This document shows positions 51,970 through 61,269 of a stretch of 64,000 nucleotides of DNA, piece by piece. The translations under genes were made by a program, and so were the position numbers. The notes beneath the pieces are model-generated. The model was not told the DNA's origin and did no database searches. It saw only the letters and a program-made list of their open reading frames with translations. The stretch is from CAYRHJ01 sp964424105 (GTDB taxonomy: Bacteria; Planctomycetota; Phycisphaerae; UBA1845), in contig CAYRHJ010000021.1 of assembly GCA_964424105.1 (NCBI GenBank), forward strand, positions 1 through 64,000, given 5' to 3'. Numbering within the stretch: the first letter of the stretch is position 1; each line of letters begins with the position of its first letter.

Positions 51970-52995
51970 TCAGCGAACGAGACCTTTCTCTCGCAGGCGG
52001 GCGTACTCGATGCAATACTTGGCCCACGGCTTGGCGGAAAGGCGAGCCTGCCCGATGGGACGATGCGTCGCGAGACAGACGCCATAAGTGCCGTCGCGAA
52101 TCCGTGACAGGGCGCCGTCGATTTCGCGGATCAGCATGCGCTCGTTGTCCACCAGGTCCAGCGTGAACTCCTGCTCCCAATTGTCGCTGCCGATGTCAGC
52201 CATGTGCATGGGCATGTGCGAGTGAGCACTGGAAGCGTTGTAACCAGCCAGCGCCTGACTGGTCAGATGTTCCACGTCCCCGACGAGTTCACGACGCTTC
52301 TCGAGGAGCTGGCGCTCGAATTTCCCGAGCGACTTCTTGCCCAATCTCGTCTTAGGTAGCTTCGTGCCTTCCGGAACGATTTGAAGACCCTCGCTGCCCG
52401 CATACACGTTCGAGCGGTGATTCAGATTCACGTTCATTCGCGAACCGTCCATCGATCCGTTTCTCGACGGTTTCACCGCTTGGGAAAAACGTGAAGCGGT
52501 GCTGGAATTTCTACTTGCCCCGCTCGCCAAATCTGGCTTGCTCCGTTCGTTTCCGCCGGAATGAGCCTGACCAATCGAATCGCGCTTCAACGCTGATCGC
52601 GATGTTTGTCGTCCTTGCGATCGTCCTGCGATCGTTGGGCTGTTTTTTGATGGCCCGGCCGCTATCCGACGTCGCGATACGACGCCCGGACCACGCTTTT
52701 CGGTCGATTGACTGTCATTTTTCGCAGCAGTGCTTTTCGACGCTGGGCGCGAACCGGCAGATGTTTTTGCGGCTTTCGGCGATTTGGGAGCGGCTGACCG
52801 TTTTTTCACAGACGACGATTTGGTTCGTGGCTTGGCGATCTGGCCTGAACCGGTACGGGCTGCCTTGGCCGATGTCTTTTTCTTGGATTTGGCGATGCGG
52901 GACACGGACGACTTCTTGGGCGCCGTTTTATTCGTTGCGTTTCGCTTTTGCGAAGACGCCTTCTTCTTGATAGTCTTGGACCGTTTGGCAGTCAC
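51970..52995 (-). CDS. DksA/TraR-like protein with histone-H1-like basic tail
   Basis: A 341-residue protein with two parts. The first 130-150 residues are Lys/Ser/Ala-rich (KRSKTIKKKASSQKR, KKSSVSRIAKSKKKTSAKAA), like bacterial H1-type nucleoid proteins. The C-terminal 120 residues carry a coiled coil (LGKFERQLLEKRRELVGDVE) and a DksA-like end (RMLIREIDGALSRIRDGTYG, then RLSAKPWAKYCIEYARLR). Only two of the four zinc cysteines remain: C-LAT and C-IEY in place of CxxC pairs. It may bind RNA polymerase and DNA. The start is GTG. A strong promoter lies 80 bp upstream, and lspA and ribD follow. Confidence 0.85.
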   Translation of the reverse strand: MTAKRSKTIKKKASSQKRNATNKTAPKKSSVSRIAKSKKKTSAKAARTGSGQIAKPRTKSSSVKKRSAAPKSPKAAKTSAGSRPASKSTAAKNDSQSTEKRGPGVVSRRRIAAGPSKNSPTIAGRSQGRQTSRSALKRDSIGQAHSGGNERSKPDLASGASRNSSTASRFSQAVKPSRNGSMDGSRMNVNLNHRSNVYAGSEGLQIVPEGTKLPKTRLGKKSLGKFERQLLEKRRELVGDVEHLTSQALAGYNASSAHSHMPMHMADIGSDNWEQEFTLDLVDNERMLIREIDGALSRIRDGTYGVCLATHRPIGQARLSAKPWAKYCIEYARLREKGLVR

Positions 52996-53073
52996 AATAA
53001 TCGTCCGCCTGATGCAGGGTTCAGTTCTCCTAAACCCTTATCAACAATAGAATAAGGACGCCCGACGCGCAAT

Positions 53074-53102
53074 AATATAATCGCCTTGCCGCGGAATGTC
53101 AA
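53074..53102 (-). promoter_or_regulatory. sigma70-type promoter for the dksA-like-lspA-ribD operon
   Basis: On the minus strand TTGACA (53097-53102) and TATATT (53074-53079) are separated by exactly 17 bases, near the consensus. Transcription would start near 53067 and leave about 70 bases before the GTG of the DksA-like gene. Confidence 0.65.
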
Positions 53103-53265
53103 ATGCGATCAGCAACCCCAATTCCTGTGTCTTCAGTGCGGGTGGTGAAAATCGACGGCTGGGACGCGCAGCTAAGGATTTAGGCTGCCGCGTGATAGTC
53201 ATGATCCAGCCGATCGGGGCCAATGGTGTAGCGATTCAGTCAGCAGGAAATCGAGAGCAGCTCCT

Positions 53266-54057
53266 ATGTGGTCAATTCTCAACGGCACGGTGTTCAACAC
53301 GGTCGCGGTATTGCTTGGATCAGGATGCGGGCTTTTGCTTTCCGGTCGATTGCCCGAACGATATCAGCGATTGGTACTGGATGCCCTGGGGCTGGTGACG
53401 ATCACATTGGGCATCGACGCGGGCGTCAACGTGCTCAACGACACCATCGCCCGCTATCGACCGCTTGGCGACGCCGGAAAAACCTACGGGGCCACGCTGG
53501 CCATGGTCACCGTCGGCTCGCTGATCGTGGGTTGCCTGCTTGGCACGTGGCTTCGCCTTCAGGAACGGGTGGAAGCGTTGGGGGTCATGATTCACCGTCG
53601 CTTCGGAACCGGCGACGCCGATTCATTCGCCGAGGGTTTCCTGACGGCGAGCGTCATTTTCTGCGTGGGGCCGTTGACTCTGCTGGGCTGTTTCGAAAAC
53701 GGCAGCCAAGCTGACCCCAGCCTGCTGATGATCAAATCGTTGCTGGATGCGTTTTGCTCGATGGCACTAGCCGCCAGCTTGGGAGCGGGCGTCATGTTCA
53801 GCGTGTTTACGGTCTTGATTTTTCAGAGCAGTCTTTCCATTTTGGCGTACAATTTTGCGTCGGCCATCCCGGACCTGTCGCAGCAACTGATGAACGTCGT
53901 CGGGGGCGTGTTGTTGATCGCGACGGCACTGGTGCTTTTGGAGATCAAGAAGATCGCCGTGGCCAACATGCTGCCGGGAATATTCTTGCCCCCCGTGGTG
54001 GTGTGGATGATAGAATTCTGGCGGCCTGGGACGCTTCAAACCGTGATGGGCGGATAG
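53266..54057 (+). CDS. DUF554 family membrane protein (YdfK/YqgA-like)
   Basis: A 263-residue polytopic inner-membrane protein. The family start NGTVFNTVAVLLGSGCGLLL is followed by GLVTITLGIDAGVNVL, the TASVIFCVGPLTLLGCFENG segment and DAFCSMALAASLGAGVMFS; it ends with LLEIKKIAVANMLPGIFLPP. It is probably a transporter, but no substrate is established for the family. It is divergent from the DksA-like gene and precedes the bpt-like gene by nine bases. Confidence 0.9.
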   Translation: MWSILNGTVFNTVAVLLGSGCGLLLSGRLPERYQRLVLDALGLVTITLGIDAGVNVLNDTIARYRPLGDAGKTYGATLAMVTVGSLIVGCLLGTWLRLQERVEALGVMIHRRFGTGDADSFAEGFLTASVIFCVGPLTLLGCFENGSQADPSLLMIKSLLDAFCSMALAASLGAGVMFSVFTVLIFQSSLSILAYNFASAIPDLSQQLMNVVGGVLLIATALVLLEIKKIAVANMLPGIFLPPVVVWMIEFWRPGTLQTVMGG

Positions 54058-54066
54058 AACCCGAGG

Positions 54067-54810
54067 ATGAGCGCGCACGATACATCCGTTCAGCAAATCG
54101 TTGACGAGTTTTTGGCGGCGGAATCCCTGCCGACCAGCGAGCCGCATGATTGTCCGTACCTGCCGGGACGGGTCGCTCGCCAGGAAGGATTCTTGATCGA
54201 TCAAGTTCCGAGTTCGTTGTATCGCGCCTTCCTGGATCGCAATTTTCGTCGCAGTGGCCGGCTCATTTATCGACCCGCCTGCGATGGCTGTCGTGCGTGC
54301 GAACAGATTCGCGTCCCGGTTCGCGAGTTCGTGCCCAGCCGATCGCAACGGCGGATCCTCCGGCGTAATCGGGACCTGATGGTCACGCATGATAGCAATC
54401 CAATGCCATCGCTGGAAAAATGGCTGATACTTCAAAAATACCTTGAAGCCCGACACGACGAACAGATGTGCCGTGACTACGCTACGTTCGTAGAATTCCT
54501 ATACGATTCGCCGTTGCAAACGCTTGAACTGGGTTACTGGCTTGGTGAGCGGCTGGTCGGGGTCAGCATCGCCGACGTGTGCCCGCGGGCGTTCAGCAGC
54601 GTTTACATGTATTTCGATCCGGAGTTCTCGCGTCGAAGCCTGGGCAGTTATTCCATTCTATGGGAGATTGAATACTGCAAGAGACGGGGCTTGGAACATT
54701 ACTACCTGGGGTACCACGTAGCCACTGCGAAGACGATGGCCTACAAAGCAAGCTTCATGCCCCACCAGCGACTGATTGATGCCGCCGAGTGGCGCGAGTT
54801 TCATTCATGA
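54067..54810 (+). CDS. leucyl/arginyl-tRNA--protein transferase (Bpt/Ate family)
   Basis: A 247-residue enzyme that adds an amino acid from aminoacyl-tRNA to the N-terminus of proteins, marking them for ClpS/ClpAP degradation. CPYLPGRVARQEGFLIDQVP, the LYRAFLDRNFRRSGRLIYRP block, CDGCRACEQIRVPV, and the C-terminal YYLGYHVATAKTMAYKASF are family signatures. By length and cysteine pattern it is of the bacterial Bpt type, expected to transfer Leu to Asp/Glu N-termini. The following glycosyltransferase overlaps it by four bases (ATGA). Confidence 0.92.
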   Translation: MSAHDTSVQQIVDEFLAAESLPTSEPHDCPYLPGRVARQEGFLIDQVPSSLYRAFLDRNFRRSGRLIYRPACDGCRACEQIRVPVREFVPSRSQRRILRRNRDLMVTHDSNPMPSLEKWLILQKYLEARHDEQMCRDYATFVEFLYDSPLQTLELGYWLGERLVGVSIADVCPRAFSSVYMYFDPEFSRRSLGSYSILWEIEYCKRRGLEHYYLGYHVATAKTMAYKASFMPHQRLIDAAEWREFHS

Positions 54811-55949
54811 CCTCGCCCAGCCACGCGTCAGATTCCCAGGCCGATGAATTAGCCACACGCGAGTTTCAACGTGTACTGATCGTGAAACCCAGCTCGGTGG
54901 GCGATATCGTGCACGCGCTGCCCGTCCTTCGAATCCTTCGACGTCGATATCCCCACTCGCGAATCGATTGGCTGGTGAATAGTCCCTTTGCCGATTTGAT
55001 CGCCGGCCACTCCGATCTCGATCGCGCGATCGCGTTCGATCGTCGGCGATATGCGTTGATTGGGCGACGTTGGAACCCGACCCGCGCGTTTCATCGATTC
55101 GCTCGTGAACTTCGCCGCGTCCGATATGACCTGGTCATCGATCTACAGGGGCTGTTTCGAAGCGGGTGGCTGGCCTGGGTGACCGGCGCCGCAGTTCGGG
55201 TCGGATTTCGGAACGCGCGCGAACTGGCTTGGTTGTTCTACACGCATCGCGTCACCGTGCCGATGGAACTTCACGCCGTCGATCGCAACTTGCGACTGGT
55301 GTCGTGTCTGGGCGGCGAAACCGACACGGGGCGGATTGACATGCAATTGACGGACGACGAACGGGTCGATGCCGGCCGCCTTCTTAGCGGCGCCGGTTTG
55401 TCAGACGAGCGACCATTTGTCGCCATCCTGCCGGGCGCCCGATGGGAAACGAAGCGCTGGATGCCGGACCGCTTCGCTGAATTGGTCGATCGAATCGATC
55501 AACATCATGGCTGTCGTTGTGTGCTGCTGGGCAGTCCGGACGAGGCGACGTTGTGCGACCAGATTGTCAAGTCCACCCGCACGTCGCCCATCGACTTGGC
55601 TGGCCGGACCACCTTGCGGCAGCTCGTGGGCATCCTCGATCGGGCGGCGTTGGTGGTGACGCATGATTCCGCCCCGATGCACGTCGCAGACGCGCTGGGC
55701 AAACCGCTGGTCGCCCTCCTGGGCCCGACGAATCGAAATCGAACCGGCCCATACCATCAACGCGGCGCGGTGATGCAGGCTGACCTGCCTTGCGTGCCCT
55801 GTCACTTGAAACATCTAGCCCAATGCCCTTATGATCACGCATGTATGCAGTCGATCGCGGTGGACGATGTGTATCAACGCGTCTCGGCCCATATTGCGGA
55901 GTTTGAAAATCGACCGTCCGTCTCCTTGCCTATTCATTCCCAACCATGA
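54807..55949 (+). CDS. glycosyltransferase family 9 (heptosyltransferase-like)
   Basis: A 380-residue cytosolic face enzyme. The N-terminus has VLIVKPSSVGDIVHALPVLR, the GT9 start 'iRlsalGDvi...p'. The donor half has AILPGARWETKRWMPDRFAE, DLAGRTTLRQLVGILDRA and the VVTHDSAPMHVADALGKPLVALLGPTN block. It is related to WaaC/WaaF, which add heptose to lipid A core, so it supports an LPS-like outer membrane, though the sugar is not certain. It overlaps the bpt-like gene. Confidence 0.9.
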   Translation: MTSPSHASDSQADELATREFQRVLIVKPSSVGDIVHALPVLRILRRRYPHSRIDWLVNSPFADLIAGHSDLDRAIAFDRRRYALIGRRWNPTRAFHRFARELRRVRYDLVIDLQGLFRSGWLAWVTGAAVRVGFRNARELAWLFYTHRVTVPMELHAVDRNLRLVSCLGGETDTGRIDMQLTDDERVDAGRLLSGAGLSDERPFVAILPGARWETKRWMPDRFAELVDRIDQHHGCRCVLLGSPDEATLCDQIVKSTRTSPIDLAGRTTLRQLVGILDRAALVVTHDSAPMHVADALGKPLVALLGPTNRNRTGPYHQRGAVMQADLPCVPCHLKHLAQCPYDHACMQSIAVDDVYQRVSAHIAEFENRPSVSLPIHSQP

Positions 55950-56053
55950 TGGCCGGCAATATGCGTTCGAAAAGCAGACGGCGCCCGGAAACGCCGATAA
56001 ATTAAATCGTTCGGCGGGCGTGATGAATTATCCGACTGGGCAGGACGATTAGG

Positions 56054-56647
56054 GTGTCAGCAATCTGGAAGAAAATACGCCGATTCGTTCTGAAGCGCAT
56101 CTTGCATGCGGATGACTCGCCCCATAGCATCGCCATGGGCATTGGTATCGGCATCTTCGTCGGACTGACGCCTACCGTCGGACTTCAGATGGTCATCGCC
56201 CTGGCCCTCGCAGCCGCTTTCCGCGCCAACAAGCTCGTCTGCATTCCCATGGTCTGGATCACCAATCCGGTCACGCTTTGGCCGATTTATTTGGCCTGCC
56301 TGCGAGTTGGAACCCTGTTAATCGGTTCCGCCGGCCCATCCGACGATCCAGAAAACGCGTCGCAGATTTACGCGCTGGAACAAACGACGCGGTCGTTTAG
56401 CTGGTCATCGTGGCTGCAACTCGAATCCTGGCGCGAACTGTTTTTTACCGTTTCGCGATTAACCGCAGAACTATGGGTGGGGTGCCTATTTGTGGCCTCA
56501 ATCGCCAGTCTGTTGGCCTATTTCTCGTCGCGCTGGTTTGTGACCGCCTATCGCCAGCGTCGAGGCCATTTGCTGGAAACTCGCAGCCGCCGACGTGAAC
56601 AACGGCGGCTATCACGTGCAGCACGCGCCAGCAGGCCATCGGCTTGA
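56054..56647 (+). CDS. DUF2062 family membrane protein
   Basis: A 197-residue protein starting at GTG. The family core is DDSPHSIAMGIGIGIFVGLTPTVGLQM and VCIPMVWITNPVTLWPIYL, with two or three membrane segments. The C-terminus is a short basic tail (RRREQRRLSRAARASR). DUF2062 proteins often sit near envelope glycosyltransferase genes, as here, but their function is unknown. Confidence 0.87.
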   Translation: MSAIWKKIRRFVLKRILHADDSPHSIAMGIGIGIFVGLTPTVGLQMVIALALAAAFRANKLVCIPMVWITNPVTLWPIYLACLRVGTLLIGSAGPSDDPENASQIYALEQTTRSFSWSSWLQLESWRELFFTVSRLTAELWVGCLFVASIASLLAYFSSRWFVTAYRQRRGHLLETRSRRREQRRLSRAARASRPSA

Positions 56648-56688
56648 TGGGCCATGTTCCACCGCAACAGTGAAAGCAATTATTCGTG

Positions 56689-58431
56689 ATGACTGCGGCC
56701 AATCAGATGCCCATGCGCCGTTTCACGTATGTACACATTGCTGCTGTCCTTCCGTTTATTAGCTCGTCCGTTGGTTGCACATTATTCCAGCCCGCTTGGG
56801 TGGCCATCGGGACACGGGGAATGGTGGCGACGGACTCGCCATTCGCCTCGCGAGTGGGGCGTGATGTTCTGCGGGCCGGTGGCAACGCGATCGACGCTTC
56901 CACCGCCGCGTCGTTCGCCTTGGCGGTCACCAGGCCCTACAGCACCGGCCTGGGTGGCGGCGGGTTTTTGATTTACCGCCCGGTTGATTCCGGCGACTAT
57001 CAGGTGTTTGATTACCGCGAATGCGCTCCCGCTGCGTCAACGCCCGACATGTTCGTCCAACAGGCCGATCACGGCGGCCCACCGCCCAGCCGATTCGGCG
57101 GACTAGCCGTCGCGGTCCCGGGTTGGCTCGCCGGACGTGCCGAGATTCACAGGAGATTTGGCACGATTCCCCTGTCGGAGCTGATCAGGCCCGCCATCGA
57201 GTTGGCTCGCGACGGATTTCCCGTTGACGAACATTATATAAACGAATGCCGCGACGTTGCGGAAATCTATGGCCGATACCCGGAATTGCGCGATACGTGC
57301 GGCTACGTCTGGCGGGTGCATCTTCGCGATGGGAATCTCCGCAGGCCTGGCGATCGACTGCAACAGCCAGCGCTCGCCCGTCTCCTACAGGAAATCGCGG
57401 ATGGCGGCGTCGATGCGTTCTACCGTGGCCGAGTTCGTGACGACGTCATCCGTTCCGTCATTCAATCCGGTGGCATCCTGACCGCCCAAGACCTCGACGA
57501 ATACGAAGTCATCGAGCGTCAGCCGATTCGCAGCCAATATCGGGGACTGGAATTAGTGCTGATGCCCCCACCCTCGTCGGGCGGCATTTGCATCGCGGAA
57601 ACGTTGAACATTCTCGAATCAGTTCCACTGGAACGATTCGTCCGGCGGGATGAATCCTCCGTCGATCATTTCCTGATAGAAGCCATGAAATACGCATTCG
57701 CCGATCGGGCGAAATACCTGGGTGATGCGGATTACGTCTCCGTCCCTGTTAGCAAACTGATCAGCAAGACCTATGCCTCCCAGTTTACCCTGTCCGCCCA
57801 TGCTTCGAATGTTCCAGCGCCGACCAAGTCCAACGAACCGCCGATCATCTCCGACGACAGCGGAACGTCACATTCCTGCGTGGTCGATCGATGGGGCAAT
57901 ATCGTCGTCGCCACCGAAACGATCAACACGTCGTTTGGTTCGCTGTTGGCCGTTGACGAGTGGGGGTTGATTTTGAACAACGAGATGGATGATTTCACAG
58001 CCGACCCCCACGCACCGAACGCTTACGGATTGACGCAGGGTGCCGCCAACGCCATATCCGCCGGCAAACGGCCATTGTCCAGCATGTCGCCCACGATAGT
58101 AATCAAGGACGGCATGCCCTATTTGGCGATCGGCGCGTCGGGCGGTCCCCGCATCATCAGTTCAGTCCTAAACGTGTTGATCAACCTGACGGATCGCGGG
58201 ATGTCCTTGCCGCAGGCCGTCGATGCCGTGCGCGTTCATCACCAATGGCAACCCGACAGCGTGTTCTTCGATCGAGCGCCGTCGAATGAATTGGCAGCGG
58301 ATCTTGTGACCCATGGACACCACATTTCGCCGAATCGTCGAACCGGAATCGTGCAGGCCATCCTGATTGACGGTCCTCAATTGATAGGAGTTTCCGATCC
58401 TCGCAAGGGTGGAACCCCCGCTGGGTACTAG
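56689..58431 (+). CDS. ggt: gamma-glutamyltransferase, lipoprotein-like
   Basis: A 580-residue Ntn-hydrolase that hydrolyses or transfers the gamma-glutamyl group of glutathione. VATDSPFASRVGRDVLRAGGNAIDAS and the TGLGGGGFLIY segment begin the large subunit. The autocleavage site is at Thr393 in SGTSHSCVVDRWGN, so Thr becomes the N-terminal nucleophile of the small subunit. GGPRIISSVLNVLINLTDRG and the Gly-rich oxyanion region follow. The N-terminus (HIAAVLPFISSSVGC) ends in a lipobox-like Cys, so it may be membrane-anchored; an ATG at 56713 would give the cleanest signal. Confidence 0.94.
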   Translation: MTAANQMPMRRFTYVHIAAVLPFISSSVGCTLFQPAWVAIGTRGMVATDSPFASRVGRDVLRAGGNAIDASTAASFALAVTRPYSTGLGGGGFLIYRPVDSGDYQVFDYRECAPAASTPDMFVQQADHGGPPPSRFGGLAVAVPGWLAGRAEIHRRFGTIPLSELIRPAIELARDGFPVDEHYINECRDVAEIYGRYPELRDTCGYVWRVHLRDGNLRRPGDRLQQPALARLLQEIADGGVDAFYRGRVRDDVIRSVIQSGGILTAQDLDEYEVIERQPIRSQYRGLELVLMPPPSSGGICIAETLNILESVPLERFVRRDESSVDHFLIEAMKYAFADRAKYLGDADYVSVPVSKLISKTYASQFTLSAHASNVPAPTKSNEPPIISDDSGTSHSCVVDRWGNIVVATETINTSFGSLLAVDEWGLILNNEMDDFTADPHAPNAYGLTQGAANAISAGKRPLSSMSPTIVIKDGMPYLAIGASGGPRIISSVLNVLINLTDRGMSLPQAVDAVRVHHQWQPDSVFFDRAPSNELAADLVTHGHHISPNRRTGIVQAILIDGPQLIGVSDPRKGGTPAGY

Positions 58432-58592
58432 ATTCCAGTATTATCAGGGCGTAAAATGACTACGCTTCGATAGGACTTTCGCGGACAGTTCGTGGTCGTT
58501 CTAGCCCGTGACGGGGTGCCCGGCCGATAGTTCCTACGGCCAATTCGTGCTGTTCACTTCGCACAGGGCAGTCCGGGGATGTTGAGTTGAAC

Positions 58593-59399
58593 ATGGGATC
58601 CACCGTTCAGGATCAATCACCGTGTCTCCCTGCTGGAGCCCCAACGGCCACGGTCTCAATTCGCAAGGGTCCGGGATCGGGGCAATCCATCCAACTGCGC
58701 CGGGCGGTTTCCCTTTTCGGCACCAAGCGAGGTTGCAAGTTCGTCCTTCGCGACCCCACGGTGGACCGTCGTCATTGTGTGGTCGTCAACACGGGTTATC
58801 GGATCATCCTGCGCGATTTGAATACCAACGGCCGGACATGGCTCAACGGCGCCAAAATCGAACAAGAAATGTTGACCGACGGACAAACCATCAAAATCGG
58901 TCCATGGGAATTCTACATTGAAGTGACCGCTGCGGACATTCGCGGCGCCAGCGACAGCCCGGTCGTGGTCGATCTCGAACCGGACCCGACTCTGTTGGCC
59001 ATTGAGGACGTCACATCAGGCCACATCGCCAAATTGTCACGCGACGTCGCCATTCTGGGCCGCGGTCCGAACTCCGACTTCGTCGTGCAGGACCGGGAAA
59101 CCTCGCGCGTCCACGCGATCATTTTCAGCTACCTGGGGCGACCGGCCATTTTTGACCTCGCCAGCGAGAACGGCACCTGGGTCAATGGGCAACGGGCCGT
59201 GTTTGCCATGTTGCAAAACGGGGATGAGTTGACGTTCGGATCACGCACCATCCGATTCCGCAGCACCACCCAATCGGTGGCCAAGGAACCGGGAACCAAT
59301 GGGCAGGCCTCGCTGAAACCCATTCCGTTTCCCAATCCGGATGGCACGATTTCCGATCTGATCGACATATCATCAGAAACCCGTACACCTCATAAATGA
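58593..59399 (+). CDS. double FHA-domain protein
   Basis: A 268-residue soluble protein with two forkhead-associated domains, about 20-105 and 130-220. The first has LFGTKRGCKFVLRDPTVDRRHC and DLNTNGRTWLNG; the second has ILGRGPNSDFVVQDRETSR and DLASENGTWVNGQ. Both keep the Arg, Ser/Arg-His and NG(T/R) pThr-binding pattern, although the first has a K-R-G instead of the usual GR. It is a likely reader of Ser/Thr-kinase phosphorylation; no kinase lies in the window. The Pro/Gly-rich C-terminal 50 residues are unstructured. Confidence 0.88.
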   Translation: MGSTVQDQSPCLPAGAPTATVSIRKGPGSGQSIQLRRAVSLFGTKRGCKFVLRDPTVDRRHCVVVNTGYRIILRDLNTNGRTWLNGAKIEQEMLTDGQTIKIGPWEFYIEVTAADIRGASDSPVVVDLEPDPTLLAIEDVTSGHIAKLSRDVAILGRGPNSDFVVQDRETSRVHAIIFSYLGRPAIFDLASENGTWVNGQRAVFAMLQNGDELTFGSRTIRFRSTTQSVAKEPGTNGQASLKPIPFPNPDGTISDLIDISSETRTPHK

Positions 59400-59489
59400 C
59401 ATTGCGGTTCGCCCACCGCCCGCACCATCGCCTTCCGCCATCCACGATCTGCCGTTCGCAGCCAAGCTAGCCGTGCGAAGTTCTGTCGA

Positions 59490-60104
59490 TTACGGAGTCG
59501 AGCGCTTGTACGTAATCTCGACGACCTTGGTGTTTTTCTCGCCGATCGGAAGATCGTGGACTTCCATCACGAATTGGTCATCGGATACAAATCTCATCAC
59601 GGTCTTAACCATCTTGTCGTGCTCACCCGACAGATATTCATCGAGCGTTCCGTAAAGCAGGATCGCCTTCCCGCCCGGATCCATATCGCCTTCGGAGCGG
59701 ATCATCGCCGTGTCCATGCTGGAAACGGACGTCGCCACGTAACTCATCTTGAAATTGTCGTAACCCATGACGGTGTGCCCCTCGATGGGTCGGCCCATCA
59801 TACGGCCCTTGGCACGCGTCTGAATCCAACGACCGTCCATCAGCCACGATGTTTCCGCGGTGCCCTTCTCCGCGGGTGTCGGCGTTTCGCCCATGAAGAA
59901 GCGGGTCTCGGTATCCCATTTTCCGATGAATCGCTCCAAAATACGATGATGCTTGCCCGGCTCGGTGAATTGTTTCACCTTTTCCATCATCGCAGCCATC
60001 TCGCCCGGATCGGGCTGCTCCGCCGGTTGGGCGGTGGCGGATAACGTGGAACATCCCCAAGTGATGACCGCAACGACGTGCAAAAAACTCGGATACCTTT
60101 TCAT
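59490..60104 (-). CDS. exported DUF1579 family protein
   Basis: A 204-residue protein with a signal peptide (SFLHVVAVITWGCSTLSATAQ). The DUF1579 core is HHRILERFIGKWDTETRFFM, the LMDGRWIQTRAKGRMMGRPI segment, and GHTVMGYDNFKMSYVATSVSSM. It is a beta-barrel lipocalin-like fold of unknown function, common in planctomycetes. The ATG at 60104 has GGAG upstream. It lies 97 bp after the end of the M56 gene on the same strand. Confidence 0.86.
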   Translation of the reverse strand: MKRYPSFLHVVAVITWGCSTLSATAQPAEQPDPGEMAAMMEKVKQFTEPGKHHRILERFIGKWDTETRFFMGETPTPAEKGTAETSWLMDGRWIQTRAKGRMMGRPIEGHTVMGYDNFKMSYVATSVSSMDTAMIRSEGDMDPGGKAILLYGTLDEYLSGEHDKMVKTVMRFVSDDQFVMEVHDLPIGEKNTKVVEITYKRSTP

Positions 60105-60201
60105 GCTTGTCTCCATTGATTCAATGCCCATTCATGCAAAATGACGATCTGCGGGCTACGCACCGCCCAGACTCGAAAATCCCCAACTCGAAAAATCTCA
60201 A

Positions 60202-61269
60202 TTAGCTCGTCGGAAAAATCTCGACAGACTGTGATTCTTGTAACGCCAGTGCTTGAAAGACTTGATATCGCAAACGCATGCATCCCGCGGTTGATGATGG
60301 GGAATCCGCCGTTGAAATCGCTTGTAGCGCTGGTCCCATCGGCGCCCAACAAACAGCCACGAAAATGACGGCCAGCGCCGCAAGCATCGATCGTTGTGAA
60401 GGCTGCCGATCCAGCCACTCCAATCGTGTGATCAACTGGCTTTGTCGAGGAATGAATGCCAGGTGCCCGGTCGGCGCGGGAGCCAGCAGTTGCCGACCGG
60501 CGCTCAACAACGTCTCGCGATAACATCGCGACTGTCTACCCAGGGCCATGACCACGGCCTCATCGCAGCAAATTTCACGCCAGGCAGCGAGTTTGGACCG
60601 GGTCAGCCAGACGCAAGGATGAAACCAATACAGCACCTGCACGACCAGGCAAAGCCACGCCGCGAGCGGATCACGCCGTTTCACGTGCGCGAATTCGTGT
60701 AACAGCATATGTTCAACTTCGTTACACGGACCGTCGAAAAGTACGGATTGCGGCAAGACCACAATCGGTCGGAAAAATCCAACGACCGCCGCACCGCCTG
60801 CGTTGGCGTGAATCTGAACGATGGGCATACGACCCAAACTGAGCCGCGTCGCCGCCACCGATTTCATCACCTCGATCCACTCCGGCGGGTCGATCGGGCC
60901 ATCCGCCAGCCACCTGCGCTTGACCCGCCTGTGACGCCATCCTAACCCGACGCCGAACATCACCACGCCGAACAACCACACGAAAAACCCCACGGCGCCC
61001 CACGTCGAAAATTCTGAAATCCCCGCCGGGCTGATCGCGCCCACCGATCCTGAAACGAGACGTGACAAGCTCAGCGGCGTGGAAATCGTCGGTGGAACCA
61101 GTAACTTGGCCATCACAACGTACCACAGCGCCGCCAACAAACGGGGCCCCGCCCAGCGCGAGAGGAGTCGTTCCAGCAGAAGGACGACAACGACCAACAT
61201 CGTCGCCTGAACGGACATGGCCGACATCCAATTCCACCAGTCGGACCAAATGTCATTCAACCAGATCAT
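60202..61269 (-). CDS. M56 family membrane metallopeptidase (BlaR1-like)
   Basis: A 355-residue membrane protein. Helices lie at about 17-35, 41-60 and 88-110. The zinc motif HEFAH is at 191-195, with the downstream Glu region WREICCDEAVV. In BlaR1 and MecR1 this domain cleaves the repressor BlaI/MecI after signal binding. Here there is no C-terminal penicillin-binding sensor; the protein ends soon after one last helix. Its start shares a base with the blaI-like stop (TGATG), so the pair is coupled. The signal is unknown, not necessarily a beta-lactam. Confidence 0.9.
   Translation of the reverse strand: MIWLNDIWSDWWNWMSAMSVQATMLVVVVLLLERLLSRWAGPRLLAALWYVVMAKLLVPPTISTPLSLSRLVSGSVGAISPAGISEFSTWGAVGFFVWLFGVVMFGVGLGWRHRRVKRRWLADGPIDPPEWIEVMKSVAATRLSLGRMPIVQIHANAGGAAVVGFFRPIVVLPQSVLFDGPCNEVEHMLLHEFAHVKRRDPLAAWLCLVVQVLYWFHPCVWLTRSKLAAWREICCDEAVVMALGRQSRCYRETLLSAGRQLLAPAPTGHLAFIPRQSQLITRLEWLDRQPSQRSMLAALAVIFVAVCWAPMGPALQAISTADSPSSTAGCMRLRYQVFQALALQESQSVEIFPTS

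Noticed and set aside
50075..52087. A 670-codon plus-strand frame opposite ribD, lspA and the DksA-like gene
   Set aside because: It spans three recognised genes on the other strand and is rich in Arg/Pro/Ser as expected of an antisense frame.
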